Shown here piece by piece: positions 1-8,868 of a DNA stretch of 64,000 bases. Position numbers and translations under genes: made by a program. This stretch comes from Clostridia bacterium. Its GTDB lineage: Bacteria > Bacillota > Clostridia > Oscillospirales > Acutalibacteraceae. The notes beneath the pieces were generated by a model that saw only the letters and a program-made list of their open reading frames with translations, did no database searches and was not told the origin of the DNA. The DNA lies in NCBI GenBank assembly GCA_017465085.1, contig JAFTWW010000046.1:35453-99452 (forward strand), in the 5' to 3' direction. Positions within the stretch are counted from its first letter, which is position 1. Each line of letters opens with the position of its first letter.

Positions 1-67
1 ATCCGTTCGCTTTGCGAACGTATTACTTCACGGAACGCCACATAGGGCGTTCCCTACTTCTGATTAA
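1..67. repeat. Right-hand end of a hairpin-array element
   Basis: Two perfect small hairpins are visible: CGTTCGC/GCGAACG (4-10 with 14-20, loop TTT) and GGAACGCC/GGCGTTCC (32-39 with 46-53). Each is followed by the same word, TACTTC (24-29 and 55-60). Hairpins alternating with a constant word is the architecture seen at 10.1, 32.5 and 33.8 kb, with a different word. The rest of the element lies to the left of the window, so its full structure cannot be judged. It sits directly after the stop codon of the GH2 gene and may also serve as its terminator. Confidence 0.5.
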
Positions 68-2452
68 TTAAAATCCCTCAATCTCTAAAAGCTCTGCCTT
101 CTTAAACCATTCTACAAGTTTTTTGTAGTCATATTTAGGCTCGCCCGTAAGATAGTGGTTTTTATAGGTTTTACCGTTTACGGTAAATTCGATAAGAAGA
201 AGTCCCCGCTTTTCTATCCTGGGAAGCGCCGCCGCATCGTAGCTTGAAAGGGCGGGAATATTGCAGCTGCCCGAGAGGATAATCTCACCCGATTCGATAT
301 CGGTAACCTTATATGATGCAGTAACCTCGTTCTGTGTTTCGTTGGCCGCTACGAGCTCTAATTTATCCTCCTGCTTTGCAGGGTCACGGAACATAAACAT
401 TACTGGCTTTTGAATTCGGCGCACGGTAAAGTACGCCATCTTTTTGCCGTAATAGTAATCTACTATGGCATCGGAGAACTGTGGCCAACCGTCGAGCAGA
501 TTCCACCAGATAATACCCGTTCTGTTAGGCTTGTTGGCGCGGAAGAGCTCGATAAAATACTTAAATGCCTCGGATTGAGAAATCTGAGAGGCTAAGCAGA
601 AATCCTCTAAGGTATCGGGAACGGTATCACCGAAGACATTATCTATCTGCACTGCCATAAGGGGTATTCGGTAGGAGAAATCGGCGCCCACCTTAATATT
701 GGTGCAGGAGGCGTGAAGCTGCCAAGCCTTGTTATAATCCACCTGATTCATATCAGGCGCTGAGGATAGGGTTTTAACCATATCCTTAAAGGGCCAAAGA
801 TTTTCGCCTGTTAAGAATTTCTTTGCGCTTTCGGGTGAAACGCTTCCGTGGTAGCCTGTTTCACTTGCAAAGCGGGCGATGCTGTTTTTATAGAAATCTT
901 CTTTGTAATATCTTCTCGGTCCCCAAAGGTGATTTTCGGGGATACGACGCTTCATATTATCGGCAAATGCCTTGGGTGAGCAATAGGGGGAGGAGGGCAG
1001 ATAGAGTCTGCAGGGGTCAAGCTCCTCAAGAACATTAGGGATAACCTCTCTCGTTACCCTGTTTTTGTTGGGGTCGTGGAAATGCTGCATTATGGCGGAG
1101 TCAACCTCGTTATCGCCTGCCCACATAATAATTGATGGGTGCTGACGAAGACGTTTAACTGCCTTTGTTACCTCTTTGCGCATTTCCTCAAAGAAGGCTT
1201 CGTTCTGTGGGTAAACCGAGCAGCCCATAGCAAAATCCTGCCATACAACGATACCGTTTTTATCGCAGTAATCATAGAATTCATCCTGCTCGTAAACATT
1301 ACCGCCCCAGCAGCGAACGATATTGCTTCCCGATTCGCCTAAAAGCTCTAAGGCTTTAGGTAAACGTTCTTTATCGCGGGAGTGGAGAGCATCAAGAGGC
1401 ACCCAGTTGGTACCCATAGCAAAGAAGGGCTTTTCGTTTATAAGGAAGCCGAACTCACCGTTACCATCCTTATCAATATAATCGGTGCGGTTGAGCCATA
1501 CCTTTCTAACACCGTAGTTAAAGGCCTTGGTATCAAGAACTTCTTCACCGTGCTTAAGTGTTACCGTAACCTCATAGAGATTTTGTTCGCCCATATTTTT
1601 AGGCCACCAAAGCTTAGGATTAGTAATTTTTACGGGTAACACCATACCCTCACTATGCCAAAGCTCATGGGTCTGCTCAAAAACGCTATCACCGCAAACA
1701 CCCTTTATATGTAAGGAATATTCCCTTGCAAAATCGCCGTCGATAGTGGTGCGGAAATACATAGCGTGGTTTTCAAAGCTTGTTCCCCTTGAGTGATTGC
1801 GAAGATACATATATGTTTCTTCAATTCGCTCTTTCTTTTTGGTTACAACATAAACGGGCTTCCATATACCGCCCGAAATCATACGGGGCATAATATCCCA
1901 GCCGTACATATGGGGAGCTTTTCTCACAGCTATCGAAGAGTTGGTGCAGTGCTGAACCGAAATTATACCTGCCTCAAAGTGCTTTTCCCTTGCCTTTATC
2001 TCGGTGGGGTATATATGAACGAGAAGCTGATTTTCGCCCTTGATAATTCCATTAGCGGCGAATTCGTGTTCAACTAGCATATTATCCGAGGAGCCTATGT
2101 ACTCACCGTTCAAATAATAATCGGCGAAGGTATCAACGCCCTCGAAGATAAGGCAGGGCCCATCCTCTGCCTCGCCATCGAAATTAAAGGCGGTGGCATA
2201 CCACAGATGGCGGTTTTCAAGCTCCTGAGCAATAAGGGGGTTAAGGTCGCAGAATAAATCGGGGAGAAGTCCCTCCCTCATCATATCTATTTCAAAGTTA
2301 CCGGGAACAGTACCCGTAATAGCCTTTAAGCCCTTTTCCTTAAGCTGAGCCTCGCTCACAATATCGGTAGCGTAGGCCTTGCAGTTTTTATTCTCTTCAA
2401 TATAAAGCTGCCAGTTGCCGTTAAGACAAAGCTTTGTTATGTATTTTTCCAT
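68..2452 (-). CDS. GH2 family beta-mannosidase-like glycosidase
   Basis: 794 residues with the glycoside hydrolase family 2 layout: N-terminal jelly-roll sugar-binding domain (about 1-200), immunoglobulin-like domain (about 200-320), TIM barrel (about 320-640) and a short C-terminal beta domain. The clan A acid/base is readable as E449 in WAGDNE and the nucleophile as E531 in FASETGYHG. The WNLLDGWPQ segment in the barrel is typical of beta-mannosidases. There is no signal peptide, so it should act in the cytoplasm on imported mannosides. It is divergent from the AraC gene at 2619, and a second GH2 enzyme follows that gene. Mannosidase specificity is inferred from similarity; another beta-glycosidase activity is possible. 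Confidence 0.85.
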   Translation of the reverse strand: MEKYITKLCLNGNWQLYIEENKNCKAYATDIVSEAQLKEKGLKAITGTVPGNFEIDMMREGLLPDLFCDLNPLIAQELENRHLWYATAFNFDGEAEDGPCLIFEGVDTFADYYLNGEYIGSSDNMLVEHEFAANGIIKGENQLLVHIYPTEIKAREKHFEAGIISVQHCTNSSIAVRKAPHMYGWDIMPRMISGGIWKPVYVVTKKKERIEETYMYLRNHSRGTSFENHAMYFRTTIDGDFAREYSLHIKGVCGDSVFEQTHELWHSEGMVLPVKITNPKLWWPKNMGEQNLYEVTVTLKHGEEVLDTKAFNYGVRKVWLNRTDYIDKDGNGEFGFLINEKPFFAMGTNWVPLDALHSRDKERLPKALELLGESGSNIVRCWGGNVYEQDEFYDYCDKNGIVVWQDFAMGCSVYPQNEAFFEEMRKEVTKAVKRLRQHPSIIMWAGDNEVDSAIMQHFHDPNKNRVTREVIPNVLEELDPCRLYLPSSPYCSPKAFADNMKRRIPENHLWGPRRYYKEDFYKNSIARFASETGYHGSVSPESAKKFLTGENLWPFKDMVKTLSSAPDMNQVDYNKAWQLHASCTNIKVGADFSYRIPLMAVQIDNVFGDTVPDTLEDFCLASQISQSEAFKYFIELFRANKPNRTGIIWWNLLDGWPQFSDAIVDYYYGKKMAYFTVRRIQKPVMFMFRDPAKQEDKLELVAANETQNEVTASYKVTDIESGEIILSGSCNIPALSSYDAAALPRIEKRGLLLIEFTVNGKTYKNHYLTGEPKYDYKKLVEWFKKAELLEIEGF

Positions 2453-2475
2453 AAAAGCACACCCTTTCTGCTTTT

Positions 2476-2503
2476 ATTATAAGAGGGCTTTACCGAAAGT
2501 CAA
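2476..2503 (-). promoter_or_regulatory. Sigma-A-type promoter of the GH2 gene
   Basis: On the minus strand TTGACT (2498-2503) and TATAAT (2476-2481) are separated by 16 bp, just upstream of the GH2 start at 2452. The leader is short, with no riboswitch. Confidence 0.65.
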
Positions 2504-2563
2504 CAAAGAAAAATGGGAAAATCAACGGTATTTTCGGGAATTTCAGAAAAAATAAAAATCCAC

Positions 2564-2592
2564 TTGATATAGCGGTTTTTAGTTATTATAAT
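2564..2592 (+). promoter_or_regulatory. Sigma-A-type promoter of the AraC gene
   Basis: TTGATA (2564-2569) and TATAAT (2587-2592) are separated by 17 bp, 27 bp upstream of the AraC start. With the divergent promoter at 2476-2503 it forms a compact shared regulatory region where the AraC protein probably binds. Confidence 0.65.
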
Positions 2593-2618
2593 GAAATCAA
2601 GAGAAGGAGGCGGTGAAT

Positions 2619-3437
2619 ATGTCACATAAACGGGGCCCCGAAAGATTAGTCGGCGGCTTTGAATGGTTTAGGATAGATGCTGATAGAAGAAGCGATAGCT
2701 ATCCGAGTCATTGGCACGATTTTTATGAATTTGAATGGGTAAGAAAAGGCGCTTTTGTTCATTGTATGAATGATAACGAAACCCTTTTGAAAACAGGGAA
2801 TCTGGTGCTGTGCACCACCTCTGATATACATTCGCTGATAGTAGATAGGGGCGAGGTTGAGCTTATAACGGTCCACTTCGATGAAAGCTATCTAACGGAT
2901 ACATCAAAAAAGGCCATCAGCTCCCTTAAAAACCGCGAATTTTCTTTTGATGAGAAAACCGTCAGAACACTTGATGATATTTTTGATGTTTTATCTGATA
3001 TACAGGCAAATAAATTCTCAAACAAAAAGGAAAACATCAAAAACCGAATAGAAACCATCCTTCTTTATTGTGTTGAGGCGGATGCGGGCGAAAAGGCAAA
3101 GCTCAGCGGCGTTATGGAGGCGGTAGGCTTTATCGATAGTAATTTCAGGGAAAATATATCGCTGGAAAAGGCGTCAGGTATCGCAGGGCTCTCAAGGGGC
3201 GCCTTTTCGGCTGAATTTCATAAAAAAATGGGTTGCACCTTTCAGGAATATCTTATTAAAAAAAGAATTAAATGGGCATGTACCCTTCTTAAGCATACCG
3301 AGCTTAATGTGACTCAGGTTGCCTTTGATTCAGGCTTTCATTCCCATTCCCACTTCAGCCATAGCTTCAAAAAGCACAAGGGAACAGCCCCGCTTACTTA
3401 TAGGGAAAATTATCTTAAATCTGTGAAAGTAGATTAA
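2619..3437 (+). CDS. AraC family transcriptional regulator
   Basis: 272 residues. An N-terminal cupin-type ligand-binding domain (HWHDFYEFEWV near residue 30) is followed by the two-HTH AraC DNA-binding domain over about the last 100 residues (ISLEKASGIAGLSRGAF; second HTH VTQVAFDSGFHSHSHFSHSF). I chose ATG 2619 over GTG 2613 because the AAGGAGG at 2604-2610 lies 8 nt from the ATG but only 2 nt from the GTG. It lies between two GH2 glycosidase genes, one divergent and one downstream, so a sugar-responsive activator of both is the natural inference. The ligand is unknown. Confidence 0.9.
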   Translation: MSHKRGPERLVGGFEWFRIDADRRSDSYPSHWHDFYEFEWVRKGAFVHCMNDNETLLKTGNLVLCTTSDIHSLIVDRGEVELITVHFDESYLTDTSKKAISSLKNREFSFDEKTVRTLDDIFDVLSDIQANKFSNKKENIKNRIETILLYCVEADAGEKAKLSGVMEAVGFIDSNFRENISLEKASGIAGLSRGAFSAEFHKKMGCTFQEYLIKKRIKWACTLLKHTELNVTQVAFDSGFHSHSHFSHSFKKHKGTAPLTYRENYLKSVKVD

Positions 3438-3549
3438 AATCGTAAATCATTAACAAAACACATAAAATATATACTTTTGCTAAAGAAATCTCATAAAAAT
3501 GATGATATAATCGAAATATCCTAAAAAATTCTAAAAGTGAGGGATTTTT

Positions 3550-6033
3550 ATGATTTTTGAAAAATGGAATTTTAAGACAGGGGATATCGCTATAAACGAT
3601 GTTAAATCTCCCTGCTCCTTCTATTCTGTTCTCCTTGAGAACGGCAAGATGGAGGACCCCTTCTGGCGCGATAACGAATACGCGGCCAAGGATATGTGCA
3701 GAGCTGACTGTTCTTTCGAAACTGTGTTTACTGCAACTGCCGAGGACCTTTCAAAAGAGTATCAGACAATTCGCCTTGCGAATATCGATACCATCTGCGA
3801 TATTTATCTTAACGGCAAGAAAATTGCTCACACAGAGAATATGCACAGAAGATTTGTTTTCGATGTTAAGGGCAAGGTGAAAGAGGGAGATAACACCCTT
3901 CTTATCTACATAAATTCACCCATTTTAGAGATGGAGCGCCAACAGCTTCAGCACGAAATGTTTGGCCTCGGCGATTCTATCCACGGTACAAATCAGCTTC
4001 GCAAAACCTACTGTATGTCGGGCTGGGATTGGGGTCCGATGCTTCCCGATATGGGTATCTACGGCAAATGCGAATTCTTGTGCTTCAATAGTAAAATTGA
4101 GGAAGTAGAAATCCGCCAGAAGCACAGGGCAGACGGTAGTGTTGTTTTAACCGTCACCCCCGAAATCACAGGCGAAGCCGACACATTCGAAACCACCGTT
4201 ACTCTCGGTGATAAGGTTTACACCGCAGAATATGATGATGGCGTTGGCACGGTTGTTATTGAGGACCCTGAGCTCTGGTGGCCCAACGGTTACGGCGAGC
4301 AGGTGCTTTATACCGTAGAAACCAAGCTGATTAAAAATGGCGAAGCAGTTGATACCAACAGCCAAAGAATAGGTCTTCGCACCCTTTATGTTCATTCACT
4401 TAAAGACCAATACGGTAAAGATTTCACCGTTCAGGTAAACGGTGTTGGCATCTTCTGTATGGGCGCCGACTATATCCCCGAAGATAGCATATTCCCCCGT
4501 ATTACAAAGGAAGTGCTTGACCGTCTTGTTAACGATAGCGTTAAGGCGAACTATAATATGTTAAGAATCTGGGGCGGCGGATACTACCCCTCTGATTATT
4601 TCTATGACCTTTGCGACGAAAAGGGTATCCTCGTTTGGCAGGACTTTATGTATGCCTGCGGATGTGTTCGCTACACCAAAAAAATCGGCGAAGATCTTTC
4701 CGCCGAAATTCGCGATGTTGTAAAGCGCATCAGAAATCACGCCTCATTAACCCTCTTTGCAGGCAACAATGAAATTGAGCAATCAATTTCTTATAGAAAA
4801 GATGGCGGTACATGGAACGATTTCAAAATGGCTTATATGGAAATTTTCCATAAGCTGATGCCCGATATCTGCGAGGAAGAAGCTCCCGATGTATTCTATA
4901 TTCCTTCTTCTCCCACATCCAGCTGGAACGATAAGGACCCTAACGACACTAATTGGGGCGACTCTCATTATTGGGGTGTATGGCACGGTCTTAAGGATTT
5001 TACCGAGTATAGAAACTACTATTTCCGATTCCTTTCAGAGTTTGGTTTCCAGTCCTTCCCCTCAATGAAGACCATTGAGTCATTTACACTCCCCGAAGAT
5101 AGAAATATCTTTACTCGTGTTATGGAATCCCACCAGAAAAACGGCGCCGCTAATAGCAAAATTCTTGACTATATGGCAAGAAATTACCGTTATGTAAGCG
5201 GCCTTCCCGAGCTTTGCTTTGTTTCTCAGGTTAATCAAGCCGATGCTATGAAATACGGTGTTGAACATCTTAGAAGAAACCGCGGCAGATGTATGGGAGC
5301 GCTTTATTGGCAGATAAATGACTGCTGGCCCGTTGCCTCCTGGTCATCTATCGACTATTTCGGCCGTTGGAAAGCAACCCATTACTATGCTAAGAAATTC
5401 TTCGCTCCTGTTCTTATGTCTGTTGAGGATGCTCAGGGAAATGCGTATCCAAAAATTACCGATGTTACCGCAAACAATTTCAATAATCCCGATGTTCCGA
5501 GAACAAATATGAGAATAAATATCTCTAACGAAACAATGAAGGATTTCAAAGGAACTGTTAAATGGTTTGTTAAGGATAATGAGCTTAACGTTATAGCTTC
5601 GGGTGATGTTGCAGTTAATTCAAAACACTTAACTGCAAACTATATCAGCACTATCGATATAGCAGAATTTGTTTCAGGTGAGGATAGATATTCACGTTTC
5701 TTCGTAGCTGAGCTTTATGATGAAAACGGAGTGTTTGTTTCAAATCAGGTGATTCTCATTTGCAAGCCTAAGCACTTCGAATATAAAAACCCCGAGGTTA
5801 AGGTGGATGTTAAGGCAGAAAACGGCAAGACTGTTATCTACCTTTGGGCTGATGCCTTTGTTCACAACATTGAGATTTCCTTTAAGAATGTTGATAGCGT
5901 TCTTTCGGATAACTTCTTCTCAATCACAGGCAAGGAGCCCGTAAAAATTATTGTTGAAGAGGATATAGCCCCCGAGGTTATTAAGGAAGAAATTCAGATT
6001 ATGTCCGTTAACAGCGCAAGTCAGAACTTCTAA
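3550..6033 (+). CDS. GH2 family beta-mannosidase
   Basis: 827 residues, with closer resemblance to canonical beta-mannosidases than the 68-2452 enzyme. The acid/base is E408 in FAGNNEIEQ and the nucleophile E497 in FLSEFGFQSFPS. The YCMSGWDWGPMLPDMGI stretch near residue 155 is characteristic of the N-terminal domain of this subfamily, as is YWQINDCWPVASWSSID in the barrel. There is no signal peptide. A TATAAT (3506-3511) lies upstream without a well-spaced -35, which fits activator dependence on the preceding AraC protein. It probably removes terminal beta-linked mannose from oligosaccharides inside the cell. Confidence 0.9.
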   Translation: MIFEKWNFKTGDIAINDVKSPCSFYSVLLENGKMEDPFWRDNEYAAKDMCRADCSFETVFTATAEDLSKEYQTIRLANIDTICDIYLNGKKIAHTENMHRRFVFDVKGKVKEGDNTLLIYINSPILEMERQQLQHEMFGLGDSIHGTNQLRKTYCMSGWDWGPMLPDMGIYGKCEFLCFNSKIEEVEIRQKHRADGSVVLTVTPEITGEADTFETTVTLGDKVYTAEYDDGVGTVVIEDPELWWPNGYGEQVLYTVETKLIKNGEAVDTNSQRIGLRTLYVHSLKDQYGKDFTVQVNGVGIFCMGADYIPEDSIFPRITKEVLDRLVNDSVKANYNMLRIWGGGYYPSDYFYDLCDEKGILVWQDFMYACGCVRYTKKIGEDLSAEIRDVVKRIRNHASLTLFAGNNEIEQSISYRKDGGTWNDFKMAYMEIFHKLMPDICEEEAPDVFYIPSSPTSSWNDKDPNDTNWGDSHYWGVWHGLKDFTEYRNYYFRFLSEFGFQSFPSMKTIESFTLPEDRNIFTRVMESHQKNGAANSKILDYMARNYRYVSGLPELCFVSQVNQADAMKYGVEHLRRNRGRCMGALYWQINDCWPVASWSSIDYFGRWKATHYYAKKFFAPVLMSVEDAQGNAYPKITDVTANNFNNPDVPRTNMRINISNETMKDFKGTVKWFVKDNELNVIASGDVAVNSKHLTANYISTIDIAEFVSGEDRYSRFFVAELYDENGVFVSNQVILICKPKHFEYKNPEVKVDVKAENGKTVIYLWADAFVHNIEISFKNVDSVLSDNFFSITGKEPVKIIVEEDIAPEVIKEEIQIMSVNSASQNF

Positions 6034-6050
6034 TTTATAACTTGTAGAAA

Positions 6051-6084
6051 AAAGCACGGGTGACCGATCGGTCACCCGTGCTTT
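6051..6084. terminator. Perfect palindromic bidirectional terminator
   Basis: A 34-bp perfect palindrome (AAAGCACGGGTGACCGATCG followed by its mirror) sits between the convergent GH2 and pyk genes. The T-tract is stronger on the minus strand, favouring termination of pyk; a short TTT follows on the plus strand. Confidence 0.85.
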
Positions 6085-6091
6085 GCGCTTA

Positions 6092-7504
6092 TTATATCGT
6101 TTCAATTTTAATCATATTGGTATCGCCCGTGATGCCGTTGGTGGTGCCGCCCGTGATTACGATTTTATCACCCTTATTAAGCCCTAACTTCTCTTTGGCA
6201 ACATTTTCTGCTGTGTAGAAAAGCACATCGGTGGATTTGTAAATCTCACTCATAACGGGAGTAACGCCCCAGGAAAGACTAAGCTTTCTCCAGGTCTTTT
6301 CGTTAACGGTAAGACCTATTATATCAACGGGAGAGCGGAAACGGGAAACCATTCGCGCGGTTATGCCCGAAAGGGAGCAAACCACAATGGCCTTAGCGTC
6401 AATATCTATGGACATGGCGCAGGCCGAGTGGGAAAGGGCATCTACAACATTCTTAATCTTAAACTCGGTGCCGTAAAAACGCTTTTTATAGTTAATACTC
6501 TCCTCGGTCTGTTCCGCTATTTTGGACATCGTTTCAACCGTGAGCACGGGGTATTTACCTGCCGCTGTTTCGCCCGAAAGCATAATGGCGCTTGTACCAT
6601 CGTAAACCGCATTGGCAACATCGCTTATCTCGGCGCGGGTGGGGCGGGGGTTGTGAATCATAGATTCAAGCATTTCGGTAGCGGTTATTATGCGCTTACC
6701 TAAAAGGCGGCACTTGGTAATGAGTTGCTTTTGTATTGCGGGGAGCTCCTCAAAGGGAATCTCAACACCCATATCACCGCGGGCAACCATAATGCCATCG
6801 CATTCGGAACAGATATCCTCAATGTTATCAACGCCCGAGCGGTTTTCGATTTTGGCTATTATATCAATATAGTTATCTGTATGCTGACCTATAAATTCCT
6901 TAACATCAAGCAAATCCTGCTTGCAGGAAACAAAAGAACAGGCAATAAAATCCACATCGTTTTCGATGCCAAGGAGGATATCCTCCTTATCCTGCTCGCT
7001 TAAATATACCTGCTTTAATACTTTACCTGGAAAGCTCATACTCTTTCTATCGGAAAGCTCACCGCCTGAAAGCACCTTGCAGATAACATCTCTCTCGGCA
7101 ATCTCGGTAACCTCAAATATTAAAAGACCGTTATTAAGAAGAATTTTATCGCCGACAAAAAGCTCTTCTGCAAGATTTTTATAGGATACCGAAACCCTCT
7201 TTCCATCTCCCACGATTTCCTCAGGAGTAAAACAGAAGGTATCACCGTCATTTAAGAATACCTTGCCGTTTTGGAAGGTTTTAATGCGGTATTCGGGGCC
7301 TTTGGTATCGAGCATAATGGCAAGAGGGACGTTCAATTCTTCTCGCACCCGCTTTATAAGGGATATTGTTTCAAGATGGCTCTGCTTATCCCCGTGGGAA
7401 AAGTTGATACGGGCTACATTCATACCTGCAAGGCACATTGCCTTTAGCGTTTCTTCATTATTGCAGGCAGGGCCTATTGTGCAAACGATTTTTGTTTTCC
7501 TCAT
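6092..7504 (-). CDS. pyk: Pyruvate kinase
   Basis: 470 residues, converting phosphoenolpyruvate and ADP to pyruvate and ATP in glycolysis. The start MRKTKIVCTIGPAC is the canonical N-terminus. The active-site segments IIAKIENRSGVDNI and MVARGDMGVEIP, with the K-x-E metal and substrate residues, are intact, as is the TATEMLESM helix. Domains: barrel interrupted by the B domain (about 70-170), then the C-terminal allosteric domain. It lacks the extra PEP-utilising-type domain that extends many Bacillus enzymes to about 585 residues. The AAGGAT ribosome binding site precedes ATG 7504. The gene is separated from the Lrp-type gene by a terminator and is probably transcribed alone. Confidence 0.97.
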   Translation of the reverse strand: MRKTKIVCTIGPACNNEETLKAMCLAGMNVARINFSHGDKQSHLETISLIKRVREELNVPLAIMLDTKGPEYRIKTFQNGKVFLNDGDTFCFTPEEIVGDGKRVSVSYKNLAEELFVGDKILLNNGLLIFEVTEIAERDVICKVLSGGELSDRKSMSFPGKVLKQVYLSEQDKEDILLGIENDVDFIACSFVSCKQDLLDVKEFIGQHTDNYIDIIAKIENRSGVDNIEDICSECDGIMVARGDMGVEIPFEELPAIQKQLITKCRLLGKRIITATEMLESMIHNPRPTRAEISDVANAVYDGTSAIMLSGETAAGKYPVLTVETMSKIAEQTEESINYKKRFYGTEFKIKNVVDALSHSACAMSIDIDAKAIVVCSLSGITARMVSRFRSPVDIIGLTVNEKTWRKLSLSWGVTPVMSEIYKSTDVLFYTAENVAKEKLGLNKGDKIVITGGTTNGITGDTNMIKIETI

Positions 7505-7522
7505 ATTTTATCCTTCCATAGT

Positions 7523-7555
7523 AAAAACGGGGCAAAACCGCGAAGGTTTTGCCCC
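7523..7555 (-). terminator. Rho-independent terminator of the Lrp-type gene
   Basis: GGGGCAAAACC/GGTTTTGCCCC stem with a 5-nt loop. On the minus strand it is followed by GTTTTTAC, so it terminates transcription of the regulator gene before pyk. Confidence 0.8.
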
Positions 7556-7583
7556 TTAATTATTTTTAACCGAAATGTACCGA

Positions 7584-8045
7584 TTATTCTTCTTCTGCTT
7601 CACAGAAAATCTCTTCAAGCTTAACCTCTCTCGGCGGTTGCGGGGCAGAAAATGCAATCTGGGTTTCGGTAGGACCAAAGGAGTTAAGCTCGCCTATAAA
7701 GGTATCAAGGGCCTCGGTGCTCTCAAATGCCACCTTGATAAGCTGTGAGTATCTGCCCGTAACACAACTGCATTCAAGCACATTGGGATGGGAGCAGATA
7801 AAGGGATAGAAGGTGGGCTTAAGTTTAGGGTCCAAATCAAGATTGATAAATGCCGTAATGGGAAGACCAACCTTTTTAAGATCAAGCCGCGCTTCATAGC
7901 CCGAAATGATACCCTCTTTTTCGAGACGCTCAATCCTCGCCGCAGTAGCAGGGGAGGATAGATAAATCTCCTTTGCAATCTCTTTAAGGGGCATCCTCGC
8001 GTTCTTTTGCAAAAGGGTTATAAGTTTAAGGTCGATAGCATCCAT
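7584..8045 (-). CDS. Lrp/AsnC family transcriptional regulator
   Basis: 153 residues from ATG 8045 (MDAIDLKLITLLQKNARM). An N-terminal winged HTH (SSPATAARIERLEKEGIISG) is followed by an RAM/AsnC ligand-binding domain (about 65-140). A GTG three codons upstream is also possible, but the ATG gives the family's usual N-terminus. The protein ends in an acidic tail. These proteins normally sense an amino acid and form octamers; target and effector cannot be read here. It is divergent from the SLOG-family gene at 8234 and has its own promoter. Confidence 0.9.
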   Translation of the reverse strand: MDAIDLKLITLLQKNARMPLKEIAKEIYLSSPATAARIERLEKEGIISGYEARLDLKKVGLPITAFINLDLDPKLKPTFYPFICSHPNVLECSCVTGRYSQLIKVAFESTEALDTFIGELNSFGPTETQIAFSAPQPPREVKLEEIFCEAEEE

Positions 8046-8101
8046 AAGGCACACCGTCTTTCTCGTTCGGTTTGACTCTTTGTAAGCCTTTCTTCCTCAC
8101 T

Positions 8102-8130
8102 ATGATAACCCTAAAAGGCTATAAAGTCAA
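8102..8130 (-). promoter_or_regulatory. Promoter of the Lrp-type gene
   Basis: Minus-strand TTGACT (8125-8130) and TATCAT (8102-8107) with a 17-bp spacer, about 57 bp upstream of the start. Confidence 0.55.
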
Positions 8131-8233
8131 GAAAACAAATGGTGAAAATTAAACTTTTTCAAAATAAAGTTGCCAAGACCTCGGAAATATGATATCATAA
8201 TAAAAAAGTAGCAATTCTAAGGTGAGTAGAGTT

Positions 8234-8803
8234 ATGGAAAGTCAGTTTAAGTCGTGTTGCTTCACAGGCTACCGCCCTTCAAAATTCCCCTTTCCGCTTA
8301 GTAAGGCGAATGGGGAATATATAGAGATGGAAAACAGTCTCACAACCACCCTGATTTCTCTTTTTGAGGATGGGTGTGATACCTTTTTAAGCGGCGGCGC
8401 AATGGGGTTTGATATTATAGCCGCTGAGGCGGTTTTGGAGCTGAGAGCAGCAAGCAAGCGCCCCGTAAAGCTTATCTGTGTTTTGCCGTTTAAAGAGCAG
8501 GCAAGCGCATATACAGATGGCTGGAAAGCCCGCTACGATGCGGTTTTATCCGCGGCGGACCAAATTATTTACACTTCAGAGAATTACTATAAGGGCTGCT
8601 ACGGAAAAAGAAATAAATATATGGTTGATAACAGCGATTATGTCCTCACTTGGTTTGATGGAACGGCAGGGGGTACGAGGAACACCGTAACCTATGCGCT
8701 TAAATGCAATAAACGGGTTGTTAATCTTAAATATCTTGAGAATGAGCAGCTTTCCTTATTTGAGGATACCGTTTATTTCGTTGATTGTTCTCAGGGAAAA
8801 TAG
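8234..8803 (+). CDS. YpsA/DUF1273-type SLOG family protein
   Basis: 189 residues. The N-terminal CCFTGYRPSKF and the glycine-rich FLSGGAMGFDIIAAE segment (about 55-70) are hallmarks of the YpsA/DUF1273 branch of the SLOG superfamily, Rossmann-like proteins thought to bind nucleotide-derived ligands. DNTDYV-like and DGTAGGTRNTV elements follow in the C-terminal half. ATG 8234 is preferred over GTG 8222 because the AAGGTGAG is correctly spaced only for the ATG. Cellular role is unknown. The downstream XRE gene begins 66 bp after the stop and may be co-transcribed. Confidence 0.8.
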   Translation: MESQFKSCCFTGYRPSKFPFPLSKANGEYIEMENSLTTTLISLFEDGCDTFLSGGAMGFDIIAAEAVLELRAASKRPVKLICVLPFKEQASAYTDGWKARYDAVLSAADQIIYTSENYYKGCYGKRNKYMVDNSDYVLTWFDGTAGGTRNTVTYALKCNKRVVNLKYLENEQLSLFEDTVYFVDCSQGK

Positions 8804-8868
8804 AACACTGTCCTAATAAAACGCAAATTCTACCCGTGGTAGAGTTAAATTTTAAGAAAAAGGTAAAA

